The position numbers were made by a program, and so were the translations under genes. Below the pieces are notes generated by a model. The model was not told the origin of the DNA, made no database searches, and saw nothing but the letters and a program-made list of their open reading frames with translations. From JADLHS01 sp020848635 (GTDB lineage Bacteria; Verrucomicrobiota; Verrucomicrobiia; Limisphaerales; JADLHS01), in contig JBAOIL010000039.1 in the NCBI GenBank assembly GCA_037044975.1, forward strand, positions 744,001 through 808,000: a stretch of DNA of 64,000 bases, in the 5' to 3' direction. Every line of letters begins with the position of its first letter. Position 1 is the stretch's first letter. Below, piece by piece: positions 37,718-46,925 of the stretch.

Positions 37718-38992
37718 TTAGTGCAACAGCCAGAAAAAAACCACCGCCACGGTGGTGGGGAGCAAAGCCCCCAGAAACAGCCCCAGCGGGCTGATGCCTT
37801 CGCCGTTGAACACTCTCGCACTTTGCAGAATCCCCACGCCGGCCGGATTCGGTGCGTTGGCAATCACTGTCAGACCGCCGCCCGTCACGGCGCCGGCCAC
37901 CAACGCGTACTTCAGTTCGTCCGAGATGCCCTCCACCAGGGTACCAAGATAAGTTAGCGCGGCGTTATCGGTGAGCGCGGTCAGGCCGGTTGCGCCATAG
38001 AACAGCGCGCTGCCACTCAGACTCTGGATAAGCGGCTTGAGCCAGTAGGCCTGGAGCGAACCCAGCGTGACGAGGCCGGCCAGGAAGAAGCCGACCAGCA
38101 ATCCTTCGCGCAACTTGAGGGCGTCCTGATGGTTTTGGGTGGCGGTGACCAGGCCGAGGAAAAGCACAAACACGCCAAAGAAAATGTCCGGGTGATGCGC
38201 GAACACCACCACCAACGCCAGGGTCACCAAATGCGTGAGGGTGAGCCAGGTCGGCACGCCAGCGCTCGCGTCGCGCACCGGGGACAAGGCGGACAGTTCC
38301 TTGCGAAAGACCAACGCGACCAGCCCTGTCGAAACCGCGCACGCCGCCGCCGCGCGCCAGCCAAAATGGGTTAGCATGAAAGTCGTATCCCAATTCCATT
38401 TGGCGGCGACCATCAACACCGGCGGCGCCGCAAAATGAGTGAGCGTGCCGCCGATGGACACGTTTACGAACAGCAAGCCAAGCGTTGCGTATGCAAGCTT
38501 CCGGCTGATGCCGTGATCGAAGTACCGTCGTTTGAGCACCAAGGCCAGCAAGGTCATCGCTGCCGGTTCGGTGATAAAGGAGCCAAGTAGCGGGCCAAAA
38601 ACCAAGGCAGCCAGGTAGAACGACAGCCCCTCCCGCAGCGGCAAAACCCGCGCCGCCAGGGAGATCAATGCTTCCGCCAGTTTCACCACCGGCCGCGTCG
38701 CCGCCACGACCATAATGACGAACACGAACTTGGGCTCGGTGAAATTGAGGCTATCAACGTAATGCACGGCTGCAGCCACTGACTGCTTCAAGGCCGCGAT
38801 GCCCAGGAACAATGCCGCCGCCCAAAGCCCGAACACCACCTCGGTCTCCGCGAGAAAATGCAAGAGATGCCCGCGCACCGAGCCAGAAGGGCTTTCATGC
38901 GCCCAGCGGGCGAACTGTTTGACACAAAACGTGTGCAACACCGCGATCGCGAATAGCGTCGAAGCTAGCATTTCAATGGAACTAGGATTCAT
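37718..38992 (-). CDS. Putative Na+/H+ antiporter (PF07399-like)
   Basis: 424 residues from ATG 38992 (MNPSSIEMLASTLFAIAVLH), favoured because the upstream extension to 39058 is hydrophilic and unlike the family. About eleven or twelve membrane helices are present. Key stretches are HTFCVKQFARWAHESPSGSV, HFLAETEVVFGLWAAALFLG, LVFGPLLGSFITEPAAMTLL, GGTLTHFAAPPVLMVAAKWN and GATGLTALTDNAALTYLGTL. These fit the uncharacterised 'putative Na+/H+ antiporter' family, distantly related to NhaD/ArsB-type ion transporters. Ion and direction are inferred from the family only. Confidence 0.82.
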   Translation of the reverse strand: MNPSSIEMLASTLFAIAVLHTFCVKQFARWAHESPSGSVRGHLLHFLAETEVVFGLWAAALFLGIAALKQSVAAAVHYVDSLNFTEPKFVFVIMVVAATRPVVKLAEALISLAARVLPLREGLSFYLAALVFGPLLGSFITEPAAMTLLALVLKRRYFDHGISRKLAYATLGLLFVNVSIGGTLTHFAAPPVLMVAAKWNWDTTFMLTHFGWRAAAACAVSTGLVALVFRKELSALSPVRDASAGVPTWLTLTHLVTLALVVVFAHHPDIFFGVFVLFLGLVTATQNHQDALKLREGLLVGFFLAGLVTLGSLQAYWLKPLIQSLSGSALFYGATGLTALTDNAALTYLGTLVEGISDELKYALVAGAVTGGGLTVIANAPNPAGVGILQSARVFNGEGISPLGLFLGALLPTTVAVVFFWLLH

Positions 38993-39265
38993 GTCCGGGC
39001 GTCCGTTTAGCCATTTTGCCGGCAATCCATGCCGTCGTTCAAGCTCTCCTTCAAACAATCACGATCGGAGGTGGGCCGATCCGTGCATTTTCGGTGGTGA
39101 ACGCGCCGCAGTCCAGTCGCTGCGCGATATTTGACGGTGCTTGGTTGGTGCGGGCGCGTCTTGGAGTGCGGGGGCAAAGCGCAGCGCGACCCCGCTTTGG
39201 GTGAGGCGTGTATCAATGTTCAACCGTTCGTGCCAGGCGAAAGCGCCGTCGCCGCGATGCTCTGC

Positions 39266-39369
39266 CGGCGCAGTCCAAGATGATTTGCGAAGTTCGAGGA
39301 CGCCGGGCCAGCGCGCCAGCGTATGGTGGCCGTCCGCAAGGACTGGTGGCTTTTAGCACCGCTTTCGGG
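39266..39369. repeat. Dispersed repeat, copy A
   Basis: Begins CGGCGCAGTCCAAGATGATT and ends TAGCACCGCTTTCGGG. It shares about 85 nearly identical bases with the copy at 39645-39734, including GAGGACGCCGGGCCAGCGCG. Copy A has an extra stretch (about 39324-39342) before GGTGGCTTT. Confidence 0.85.
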
Positions 39370-39426
39370 TGCGGAATCAAGGCCAAGGCGCAAACAGAAT
39401 TATCCCGAAGGGATTACGTCATTCAG

Positions 39427-39619
39427 CCCAGCGTTGGTGCGCCAGCACCTACGCTGGGTGGCAAACCAAAATGAGTCACAACCCTGAAAGGGTTGAATCC
39501 GTTCCGCAGGACAGAGGATAAAACCCCTTCAGGGTTTGGGGGAAATTTGATGGAACGGTTACCCAGGGTAGTCGCGTTGCTCCAACCCTGGGCTGAATGA
39601 TTCGAACCCCGTTGGGGTT
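39427..39619. repeat. Cluster of hairpin repeats (REP-like)
   Basis: Successive palindromes: CCCAGCGT/ACGCTGGG (39427-39434 with 39451-39458), AACCCTGAAAGGGTT (39480-39494), AAACCCCTTCAGGGTTT (about 39520-39537), ACCCAGGGT with ACCCTGGGCT (39561-39569 with 39585-39594) and AACCCCGTTGGGGTT (39605-39619). The motifs recall short palindromes dispersed in Planctomycetes, Verrucomicrobia and Bacteroidetes genomes. No protein-coding reading is likely. Confidence 0.8.
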
Positions 39620-39644
39620 CAGGACCAGCGCCGCGAGGCTTTGA

Positions 39645-39734
39645 CGGCGCAGTCCAAGATGATTTGCGATGTGCGAGGACGCCGGGCCAGCGCGCCAGCG
39701 TTTGGAGTGTGGTGGCTTCAGCACCGCTTTCGGG
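39645..39734. repeat. Dispersed repeat, copy B
   Basis: Second copy of the element at 39266-39369, in the same orientation: CGGCGCAGTCCAAGATGATT at the start, GACGCCGGGCCAGCGCGCCA in the middle and GCACCGCTTTCGGG at the end, with a few substitutions and a shorter inner segment. Confidence 0.85.
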
Positions 39735-39876
39735 GGACGGTTCACCCAGAGTAGCGATGGTGGCCAATCCGGCACGGATGCCGGTCCGGCTCGGACCAAC
39801 CGCTGAGCTGAGGGATGGCATCACGTTGGGATTCTGCCGGAGCGCAAATGTGTTCATTTGCCTAAATTGACGAACA

Positions 39877-39898
39877 CGGAGAGATTCCCTAATCTCCG
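39877..39898 (+). promoter_or_regulatory. Hairpin that may sequester the Shine-Dalgarno of the next gene
   Basis: CGGAG (39877-39881) can pair with CTCCG (39894-39898), or GAGATT (39881-39886) with AATCTC (39891-39896). The GGAG core, the only Shine-Dalgarno-like sequence ahead of ATG 39902, is inside the first stem and otherwise too far from the start. A further inverted repeat (GTGTTC 39850-39855, GAACAC 39872-39877) lies just upstream. Regulation is inferred. Confidence 0.4.
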
Positions 39899-39901
39899 CT
39901 C

Positions 39902-40564
39902 ATGGATTCAGACCGGATTGATCTCGCCCTGAGCCTCCTCAAGTATGGAGGCATTCTTGTGGGAGGACTAAGCGGTGTTTTGGGAACGTTAACGAAGACC
40001 GTCAAAAACCAACAGCGCATTAAGAACGAAGTCGATAAGGTAAAAAGTGACTTTGAGCAGGGAAAACTTCAGGCTCAAATTGAAGAAGTGAAGAAGGAGA
40101 TTCAAACGAGCCAACAAGCATTTCCAGTCCTATCATTTGCGACAAGGTATGTTCAAGAAACCGTGCGTGCTTATTCAAAAAAGTCCGGCAAAGACATCAA
40201 GGTCGATGCATTCGAGTTACCCGAGAATCTTTACGACAAACAAACCGATTACGAAATTCGTTTCGGCACGAATGCGGTGTGGAAATTTTCTGTGAGTGCG
40301 CGTAGGCCAGCGGCTCAATTGGGGACTTCTAGCTTTCCAAGTCTCCGTATCGAGTTCATTGATTTTCAAGGAAAAGGTTCAGGCGTGCTTTCTTTGCGGA
40401 CGCAACTAACTCAAAACAAGTTTTCGATGATATACCAGTCCACGATACCGACACCTGATCCTAAAGGCATTTCTGGCCTTCGGGACCTGGCGGACTACGA
40501 AACTGCTATCCGAGAAGTTTTTCAGCGTGTGATTGAGGCGCAACTAGTTCAGGCCATTGAGTAG
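39902..40564 (+). CDS. Orphan membrane-anchored coiled-coil protein, A/T-richer
   Basis: 220 residues with no family I recognise. An N-terminal membrane-type segment (LKYGGILVGGLSGVLGTLTK) is followed by a charged coiled coil at about 33-75 (IKNEVDKVKSDFEQGKLQAQ, IEEVKKEIQTSQQ). A mixed alpha/beta domain follows (YEIRFGTNAVWKFSVSARRP, LRIEFIDFQGKGSGVLSLRT), with a helical C-terminus. The DNA is clearly less G+C rich than its neighbours and uses AAA, GAA and ATT codons more freely. It directly follows a repeat block. Both points suggest acquisition by transfer. It is convergent with the rnr gene, 12 bases between stops. Confidence 0.7.
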   Translation: MDSDRIDLALSLLKYGGILVGGLSGVLGTLTKTVKNQQRIKNEVDKVKSDFEQGKLQAQIEEVKKEIQTSQQAFPVLSFATRYVQETVRAYSKKSGKDIKVDAFELPENLYDKQTDYEIRFGTNAVWKFSVSARRPAAQLGTSSFPSLRIEFIDFQGKGSGVLSLRTQLTQNKFSMIYQSTIPTPDPKGISGLRDLADYETAIREVFQRVIEAQLVQAIE

Positions 40565-40576
40565 CCATTCGCAGGC

Positions 40577-42412
40577 TTAACGCCTTCGGCCTCGCCCACC
40601 AAACTTCGCGCGCGAGTGGGAGGAGGGAATCTGCGGGCGCGATGGGCCGGCGCGGAAGTTTCCGCCGCCGGATTGCGGACGCGCCGGTTGTGGTTTGGCA
40701 TCGCGGGACGGGCGGTTCGGCAACGTCGGACGCGACTGTGATTGCGTTTTGAATTGCCCGGGCTTCTGATATTGCGGCGCGCGGGAGGCTTTCCCGAACT
40801 TCCTTTGCGGCGAGCCTTGCGGCTGGCGTTCGGGGCGCGGTGGTTGACCCGGTTGCGGTCGGGATTGCGGGCGGGGTTGTTGTCGGTCTTGAAAGCGCTG
40901 CGGTCCGCGTTGGGGTTGGCCCTGTTGAGGACGCGGCGCGCGGCGGTCTTGCGCGGGTTGCGGACGCCGGTCGTCGAATCGTTGTTGCGAACGTTGCGGC
41001 GGGCGGGAGCGGGCGCCACGGTCATCGTTGGCTTTGCGTTCTTCGCGGGCGAGGCGGAAGTCCACTTGTTTCTTGAAGCTGTCCACCTTGGCGATTTGCA
41101 CTTCCACTTTGTCGCCCAGGCGGAACACGCGGCGATTGCGCCGGCCGGTCAGCGTGCCCGCGCGCTTCGTCGAATTCGTAGAAATCGTCCGTGAGACTGG
41201 AGCAGTGGATCAACCCGCTCATCGCGAGGCCGGGCACGTCCACGAAGAATCCGAAGTTGCGCACGTCAATCACCAGCGCGGGATACACCGGCGGTTTCGG
41301 CATCGCCAATTGCGCTTTCAGGAACGCATACATCTTCACGTCCTTGCTGTCGCGCTCGGCGTCGGCGGAATTGCGTTCGGTGTCGGAGATGTGTTCGGCG
41401 GTTTCCTTGAGCGAATGCGTCGGGCCGTGGCTCGCTTGAAACAGCGCGCGATGGACGACGAGGTCGGCGTAGCGGCGGATGGGCGACGTGAAGTGCGTGT
41501 ATTTGGCCTTGGCCAGCCCGTAATGCCCGAGCGGCGTCGACGGCGTAACGGGCGCGCATGAGCGAGCGGAGGAAACCGATCTTCAGCGCCGCGCCGATGG
41601 GGATGGTGTCGAGCTTCTGCAGGAGCTTCGAGACTTCGGGGCGCTTGGTGAGATTGCCGCACGGGATGTGATGGCTGAGAACGTCCTCGCGGTATTCGTT
41701 CAAGCGCCGTTCGTCCGGCTCTTCGTGGACGCGGTAGATGGCCTTTTGATTCTCGCTCATCAGTCGCGAGGCCACGGCTTCGTTGGCGAGCAGCATGTAT
41801 TCCTCGATCAACTGGTGCGAGACGTCGTTCTCGATCTTCTCGATGCGCAGGACGCGGCCTTGGTCGTCGAGGCGGATTTTGGTTTCGGGAAAATCCAGCG
41901 CGAGCGAACCGTTCTTGAAGCGCAGGCGACGGATCTTTTGCGCGAGTTCGTGCGCGTCGTGCAACATGCGCTCGATGGCGGATCGCTTGGACGGCGGTAT
42001 GTTGCAGAATGGCGAACACTTCCTTGTAGGTGAAGCGGCGCTGCGAATGGATGACGGCGGGATAAAACTTGGTGCTCAACACGCGACCATCGTCGGCGAC
42101 GAGAAACTCCACGCACTTGGTGAGGCGATCCACGTTGGGCTTGAGCGAGCAAAGTTCGTTGCTCAAGGCTTCGGGCAGCATCGGGATGACGCGGTCCACG
42201 AGGTAGGTGGAGTTGCCGCGTTTGCGCGCCTCGACATCCAGCGCCGTGCCGGGCTTCACGTAATGCGACACGTCGGCGATGTGAACCCAGAGCTTCCATT
42301 GGCCCTGCGCGGTTCGTTCCAGACAGATGGCGTCGTCGAAATCCTTCGCGTCATCGGGATCAATCGTGATGACCTGATGGTGAACGGCAATCTTCGCGTC
42401 CGGCGACTTCAT
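40577..42412 (-). CDS. rnr: Ribonuclease R, catalytic and C-terminal part (fragments in several frames)
   Basis: Continuation of the rnr gene that starts at 43149. Read across three frames it gives the RNB catalytic domain with ITIDPDDAKDFDDAICLER (metal-binding Asp cluster), RGNSTYLVDRVIPMLPEALS, LLANEAVASRLM, and RYAVTPLGHYGLAKAKYTHF then TSPIRRYADLVVHRALF. An S1-like domain follows (PALVIDVRNFGFFVDVPG, LGDKVEVQIAKVDSFKKQVD). One extra base each near 41998, 41539 and 41160 disrupts it, and one base is missing near 42423. The last 140 or so residues form a basic, Gln/Pro/Arg-rich disordered tail. RNase R is a processive 3'-5' exoribonuclease that degrades structured RNA. Confidence 0.85.
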
Positions 42413-43149
42413 GCGGTTGAGACTACGGAACCGATGGCGCGGGCTTCAGCGAGGACGGGTTTGGGAAAGTGCAGCGGCAACTCGTATTGGCGCAGCACGG
42501 ACAGCATGTCCACGCCCTCCTCATCCGGCGCGCCGAGCACTTCGATGATTTCGCCTTCGGGATTGTTATGGCGCGAGGTCCATTCCAGCAACTCGACCAC
42601 AACTTTGTCGCCAAGGTTGGGTTTGCGGCCCACATCGCGCGGCTCGGGCACGTAGATATCATGCGGCATCCGCGGGTCATCGGGAATCACGTAGAGAAAC
42701 TGCCGCCCACGCTGGAGCGTGCCGACGATCTGAGAGCGCTTGCGTTCGAGGATGCGGATGACCGAACCCGTTTCCTGCACCGCACCGCGTTCCGGTCGCA
42801 GCCCGCGCGCCCGCACGTTGCGCCGCACGAGCACCCGATCACCGTGCAACGCCGTGCCCGTGTCGCTTTCGGGGATCATGATTTCCTTCACCCCGGCATC
42901 GTCGGGCCGCAAGAATCCCTTGCCCTGGCGATTGATTTGGATCTGGCCCGGAATAAGATCGGCGGCCTGCGACTTGATGTAGCGATTGCCCTTGGTGCGC
43001 GTGATCTGGCCGGTTTGTTCCAGCCCGCGCAGCCCGCGTTGCAACTCCTGCTGCCGATTCGGCGGCCATTGGAGTTGCTGGAGCATTTCCGGCACGTTGG
43101 CGGGCGCGTAGTCTTCGCGCTCCAGCAATTGGATGATCTGGTCGTTCAT
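42409..43149 (-). CDS. rnr: Ribonuclease R, N-terminal cold-shock part
   Basis: Starts MNDQIIQLLEREDYAPANVP with a winged-helix-like RNase R N-terminus (LQRGLRGLEQTGQITRTKGN). Two cold-shock/OB segments follow (GQIQINRQGKGFLRPDDAGV, GDRVLVRRNVR and IVGTLQRGRQFLYVIPDDPR). The frame ends after ARAIGSVV, where the catalytic part begins one frame over; a single missing base near 42421-42424 accounts for it. With all corrections the whole protein would be about 856 residues. Divergent promoters for this gene and the SNF2 helicase should lie in the 205 bases after 43149. Confidence 0.88.
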   Translation of the reverse strand: MNDQIIQLLEREDYAPANVPEMLQQLQWPPNRQQELQRGLRGLEQTGQITRTKGNRYIKSQAADLIPGQIQINRQGKGFLRPDDAGVKEIMIPESDTGTALHGDRVLVRRNVRARGLRPERGAVQETGSVIRILERKRSQIVGTLQRGRQFLYVIPDDPRMPHDIYVPEPRDVGRKPNLGDKVVVELLEWTSRHNNPEGEIIEVLGAPDEEGVDMLSVLRQYELPLHFPKPVLAEARAIGSVVSTA

Positions 43150-43354
43150 GATATTGAATTCCGGCCGGGCCGGGGGATGCGGGGCGTGGGCTTGGATAGA
43201 TCGGCGCCACCGTTAGGCAACAGTAGGACCAAAAGGCAGTCTTGACCAGCCCCACCTGCAATCGTCAGCGGATTTACCACCCGCGACCTCATTTTTGGCG
43301 AACAAAACGCATGCTTGCCCGCGCCGGCCGCCTCCTTCATCGTCACCGCCGCAA

Positions 43355-46300
43355 ATGAGTGAGCGCGACAAGGTGATGCGGGCGGCGGACCGGTTCTTGC
43401 GACTGGTACCGGCGCAAACTCGCGCGCGAGGCCGGTCCTATCACGCCAACGGCCAGGTGGTCGAGGTCACCTGCGTCAAGCCCGATGAGGCCTACACTGC
43501 CATTGTCCGGGGCGGCGAGGACTATGCCGTCACGTTAAACTACGCGGATCGGAACTGGGCAGCCGACTGTTCCTGCCCGATGCATTACGACTGCAAGCAC
43601 ACGGTCGCCGCCATGCTCGAAGTGCAGAAGCGTTGGGCCGAAGAGTCGCCCGCAAAACCGATCCCGACGCTGCCCCCCGCGAACAAGCCCGCAAAGCAGA
43701 AGCCGCCGCGCGACCTCCGCCCCTTGGTGCCGCAACCCCCGGCCTCGCCGCTCTATGAACGCTTGGTGGACCAGCTCGGGCGCCCGCTGGACTTCCCCGA
43801 AGCTGGCTTCATTCGTAAGATACAGACCCTGTACACCAACGCCGGCTATCGCCAACTTACGGAAAATGACCTCAGCCAGTTGTTTCCCCGCCATTTCGGT
43901 TATGGCTGGGTGGAAGTTGACCTGTGGCCGAAAAAACCCAAGGACGACTACGAACTGTGGCTCTATCTGGCGGTGGAACTCCGGCGCCGGAAGATTCCCC
44001 TGCCCGGCTACATGGAGGCCATCACGGATTTCACCACCCTGGAGGCCGGCATCAAGAAGTGGCAGCGGCAGAAAGAAGTCGCTCAGTGGCAAGACTGGTT
44101 TGCCTCCCATGAGCCCAACGTGGCCCCCACGGCGGACACGCTCGACCTACGCCTGGCATTTCTCGACGAGGAAGCCCGCCTGCAATGGCGCACCCAGCCC
44201 GACGGCCCGTTTGCCGATTTGAAGCAGGCCCAGGCGAAACGCTTCGGCGAGAATGTCGAGCGCGGCACGCTCACCATCGCGCCGGACGCGCTGCCGTTGT
44301 GGAGCGCGCTGTACAAGCCCTGGAGCTACGAAAGCTGGTGGAGCATCCGTTACAACTCGGAGGCCTCCCGGCTGCCGCTCAACCGGCTGATCCGTCTCGC
44401 CCTGCCGCCGGAACGCTTTGTGAATGGGCACGGGGAACCACTCGCGCGCCCCGCCGAACCGCTCCGGCTCCAGTTGAATCCGCCGGCCAAAAACGGGGAG
44501 GATTACGAACTCCGCCTCACCACCGCCGAGGGTCAGGAACCGCCTCCCATTCGCTTCGTCCTGAGTGGCCACCCCACGCTGTACATAACCGACACAGCGA
44601 TTTACGCCGGCCCGCCCAAAAACGCGCTTGAACATGACTCGCGCAAGGTCATCCCCGCGCCCGCGCTGGAAACCGCCGGCGGCATCCGCTTTCTTCACGC
44701 GCTGAACTTGCCGCTGCCCGAACATCTCGCCGAGCGCACCAAGATCATTCCCGTCGCCGTCACCCTGACCTGTGAACTCAAGGAAACCTATCCCGGCAGC
44801 ACCTCGGAACAGATCATCCTGCGCCCCACTGCCCAGGCGGACGGATTGGAGAAAGAAGACTTCACCCCGCACGGCTGGCAAACGCCCAGTCAGGGCTGGG
44901 GTCGAATAAAAACAGCCAAGCCGGTGAAAGGGTTCATCCCCGTTCACGATCGCTCGGCCCAGGCGCATTTCCCTCGCGTGCTGGACGCGCTTGGCGTGAA
45001 ATGGGCCAGCTACGGCGGCGGCTGGACGCTCCGGCTCACCAAAAAAACGCCCGAACTTTTCGTCGCGTGGCTGCAAAATCTCCCCCCGGAAATCACCGTC
45101 GAACTGGATCGCGAACTTGCGACGCTCCGCGATGCCCCCATCAGCGGCACCGTAACCCTCGACGTGCAGGAGGCGGGCATTGACTGGTTCGATCTCAAAG
45201 TCATCCTCAATGTGGCCGACCTCGCGCTCACGCCGGAGGAAACCAAACTGCTCCTCAATGCGCGCGGTGGCTATGTGCGCCTCGGCACGAAAGGCTGGCG
45301 GCGGCTGCAGTTCAACCTCACGCCCGAGGACGACGAACAACTCGCCCGCCTTGGCCTCGCCCCGCGCGATTTCACCGCCGAACCCCAGCGCTTCCACGCG
45401 CTGCAACTCGCCGATGAAGCCGCGAAAAAATTCCTCGCCCCGGCGCGCGTCGAACAAATCCACCGCCGGGTGGGCGAATTAAAAACCCGCGTCGCCCCAC
45501 CCTTGCCGGACCTGATCCACGCGGAACTGCGCCCCTATCAAGTTGAGGGCTTCCACTTCCTCGCGTACCTCACCACGAATCGTTTTGGCGGCGTGCTGGC
45601 CGACGACATGGGGCTGGGCAAAACGTTGCAAGCCCTGGCTTGGATCGCTTGGCTGCGCAATGCTGCTCTCAACCCCCAAACTTGCACGCTCCATCCCTCG
45701 CTGGTCGTCTGCCCCAAGTCCGTGACCGACAATTGGGTCAGCGAGTCCGCCCGCTTTTATCCCAGCCTCCGCGTCCGCCGCTGGAGTGGCGAAACCGCCG
45801 ACGCGCTCACCACTGCCCGGGCGGAAGCCGACATCATCGTCGTCAACTACGCGCAACTCCGTTCGCTCTCGCCGGCCATTGCCAAAGTTGTCTGGCAGGC
45901 CGTAATCCTCGACGAGGCGCAATACATCAAGAACCCCGACTCGCAAACCGCCCAAGCCGCCCGCGCTTTGAAAGCCGACTACCGCCTGGGTCTCACCGGC
46001 ACGCCCATTGAAAATCGCCTGCTCGATCTCTGGAGCATTTTCAGCTTTGCCATGCCGGGCGTCCTGGGCAATCGCACCGAATTTCTCCGGCGCTTTAACG
46101 CGCAGGACGATCCCCTCGCCCGCCGTCGGCTCGCCGCCCGCGTCCGCCCCTTCCTGCTGCGCCGCACCAAGGGCCAGGTCGCCAAGGACCTGCCCGACCG
46201 CGTGGAGGAAGATCTGTTCTGCGACATGGAAGGCGAACAACTCAAGCTCTACCAGGCGGAGTTCAAACGCGCCCAAATATTATTGCTCGGCGTCCAGACG

Positions 46301-46915
46301 AGCGCGCAGCTCAACGAACAACGTTTCAACGTCCTGACCTCGCTGCTGCGCCTCCGGCAGATTTGCTGTCACCCCGCGCTGGTGAACGAGAAGTTGCACG
46401 CGGTTGAGAGCGCCAAGGTCAACGCTCTGCTCGACCTGCTCGAACCGCTCATGGAAGAAGGCCACAAGGTGCTCGTCTTCTCGCAGTTCGTCACCATGCT
46501 CGATCTGTTGCGCGAAACCGTGAAGCAGCGCGAGTGGCCGCACTACTATCTCGCCGGCAGCACCGAAAACCGCGGCGACCTCGTAAAGGAATTCCAATCC
46601 GCGAAAGGCGGCGCGGTGTTCTTGATTTCGCTCAAAGCCGGTGGCTTCGGTCTAAACCTCACCGCCGCGTCCTACGTGGTGCTGTTCGATCCGTGGTGGA
46701 ATCCGGCGGTGGAAAACCAGGCCATTGACCGCACGCACCGCATCGGTCAGACCAGCAAAGTAATGGCCTACCGGTTGTTGATGCGCGAAAGCATCGAGGA
46801 AAAAATCCGCGCCCTCCAAAAGCAAAAGGGCGCGCTGATGACCGACGTGCTCGGCGAAGAAAAGTTCGCACAAAGTCTGACGCTCGACGATCTGCGCTTC
46901 CTGTTGGCGGACTAA
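43355..46915 (+). CDS. SWIM zinc-finger SNF2/Rad54-type helicase
   Basis: 1,186 residues from ATG 43355 (MSERDKVMRAADRFLRLVPA), which fits better than an in-frame TTG at 43295. A SWIM zinc finger near residue 73 (CSCPMHYDCKHTVA) opens the protein, then a long bacterial SNF2 N-terminal region. The helicase core begins about 720 with LRPYQVEGFHFLAYLTTNRF. Walker A is ADDMGLGKTLQALAW (about 750), motif II is LDEAQYIKN (about 852), motif III is GLTGTPIENRLLDLWSIF. The C-terminal lobe has VFSQFVTMLDLL, GGFGLNLTAASYVVLFDPWW and DRTHRIGQ. It remodels protein-DNA complexes by ATP-driven translocation; the bacterial role is unclear. Confidence 0.95.
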   Translation: MSERDKVMRAADRFLRLVPAQTRARGRSYHANGQVVEVTCVKPDEAYTAIVRGGEDYAVTLNYADRNWAADCSCPMHYDCKHTVAAMLEVQKRWAEESPAKPIPTLPPANKPAKQKPPRDLRPLVPQPPASPLYERLVDQLGRPLDFPEAGFIRKIQTLYTNAGYRQLTENDLSQLFPRHFGYGWVEVDLWPKKPKDDYELWLYLAVELRRRKIPLPGYMEAITDFTTLEAGIKKWQRQKEVAQWQDWFASHEPNVAPTADTLDLRLAFLDEEARLQWRTQPDGPFADLKQAQAKRFGENVERGTLTIAPDALPLWSALYKPWSYESWWSIRYNSEASRLPLNRLIRLALPPERFVNGHGEPLARPAEPLRLQLNPPAKNGEDYELRLTTAEGQEPPPIRFVLSGHPTLYITDTAIYAGPPKNALEHDSRKVIPAPALETAGGIRFLHALNLPLPEHLAERTKIIPVAVTLTCELKETYPGSTSEQIILRPTAQADGLEKEDFTPHGWQTPSQGWGRIKTAKPVKGFIPVHDRSAQAHFPRVLDALGVKWASYGGGWTLRLTKKTPELFVAWLQNLPPEITVELDRELATLRDAPISGTVTLDVQEAGIDWFDLKVILNVADLALTPEETKLLLNARGGYVRLGTKGWRRLQFNLTPEDDEQLARLGLAPRDFTAEPQRFHALQLADEAAKKFLAPARVEQIHRRVGELKTRVAPPLPDLIHAELRPYQVEGFHFLAYLTTNRFGGVLADDMGLGKTLQALAWIAWLRNAALNPQTCTLHPSLVVCPKSVTDNWVSESARFYPSLRVRRWSGETADALTTARAEADIIVVNYAQLRSLSPAIAKVVWQAVILDEAQYIKNPDSQTAQAARALKADYRLGLTGTPIENRLLDLWSIFSFAMPGVLGNRTEFLRRFNAQDDPLARRRLAARVRPFLLRRTKGQVAKDLPDRVEEDLFCDMEGEQLKLYQAEFKRAQILLLGVQTSAQLNEQRFNVLTSLLRLRQICCHPALVNEKLHAVESAKVNALLDLLEPLMEEGHKVLVFSQFVTMLDLLRETVKQREWPHYYLAGSTENRGDLVKEFQSAKGGAVFLISLKAGGFGLNLTAASYVVLFDPWWNPAVENQAIDRTHRIGQTSKVMAYRLLMRESIEEKIRALQKQKGALMTDVLGEEKFAQSLTLDDLRFLLAD

Positions 46916-46925
46916 CCCACCCCCC

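Larger units (their letters stand above)
39059..39901. other. Non-coding repeat-rich region
   Basis: About 840 bases without a believable gene. Short open frames on both strands are Arg/Pro/Ser-rich and of the kind produced by structured repeats. It contains two copies of a roughly 100-base sequence and a series of at least five perfect or near-perfect hairpins, entered separately. A G/C-rich opening around 39168-39200 (GGGGGCAAAGCGCAGCGCGA then CCCCGCTTTGG) appears to belong to the same repeat family. Confidence 0.7.

Noticed and set aside
39601..39625. tRNA-like GATTCGAACCCC
   Set aside because: The resemblance to a T-arm comes from the AACCCCGTTGGGGTT palindrome; no acceptor stem or anticodon arm can be drawn around it.
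39423..39857. Minus-strand frame of about 144 residues in the repeat block
   Set aside because: It is made of palindromic repeats translated by chance (SNHSAQGWSNATTLGN type peptides), a well-known source of spurious genes.
40577..43149. RNase R as a true pseudogene
   Set aside because: All catalytic and S1 motifs are intact across the frames and similar single-base breaks affect unrelated genes throughout the window, so sequence error is the simpler reading.
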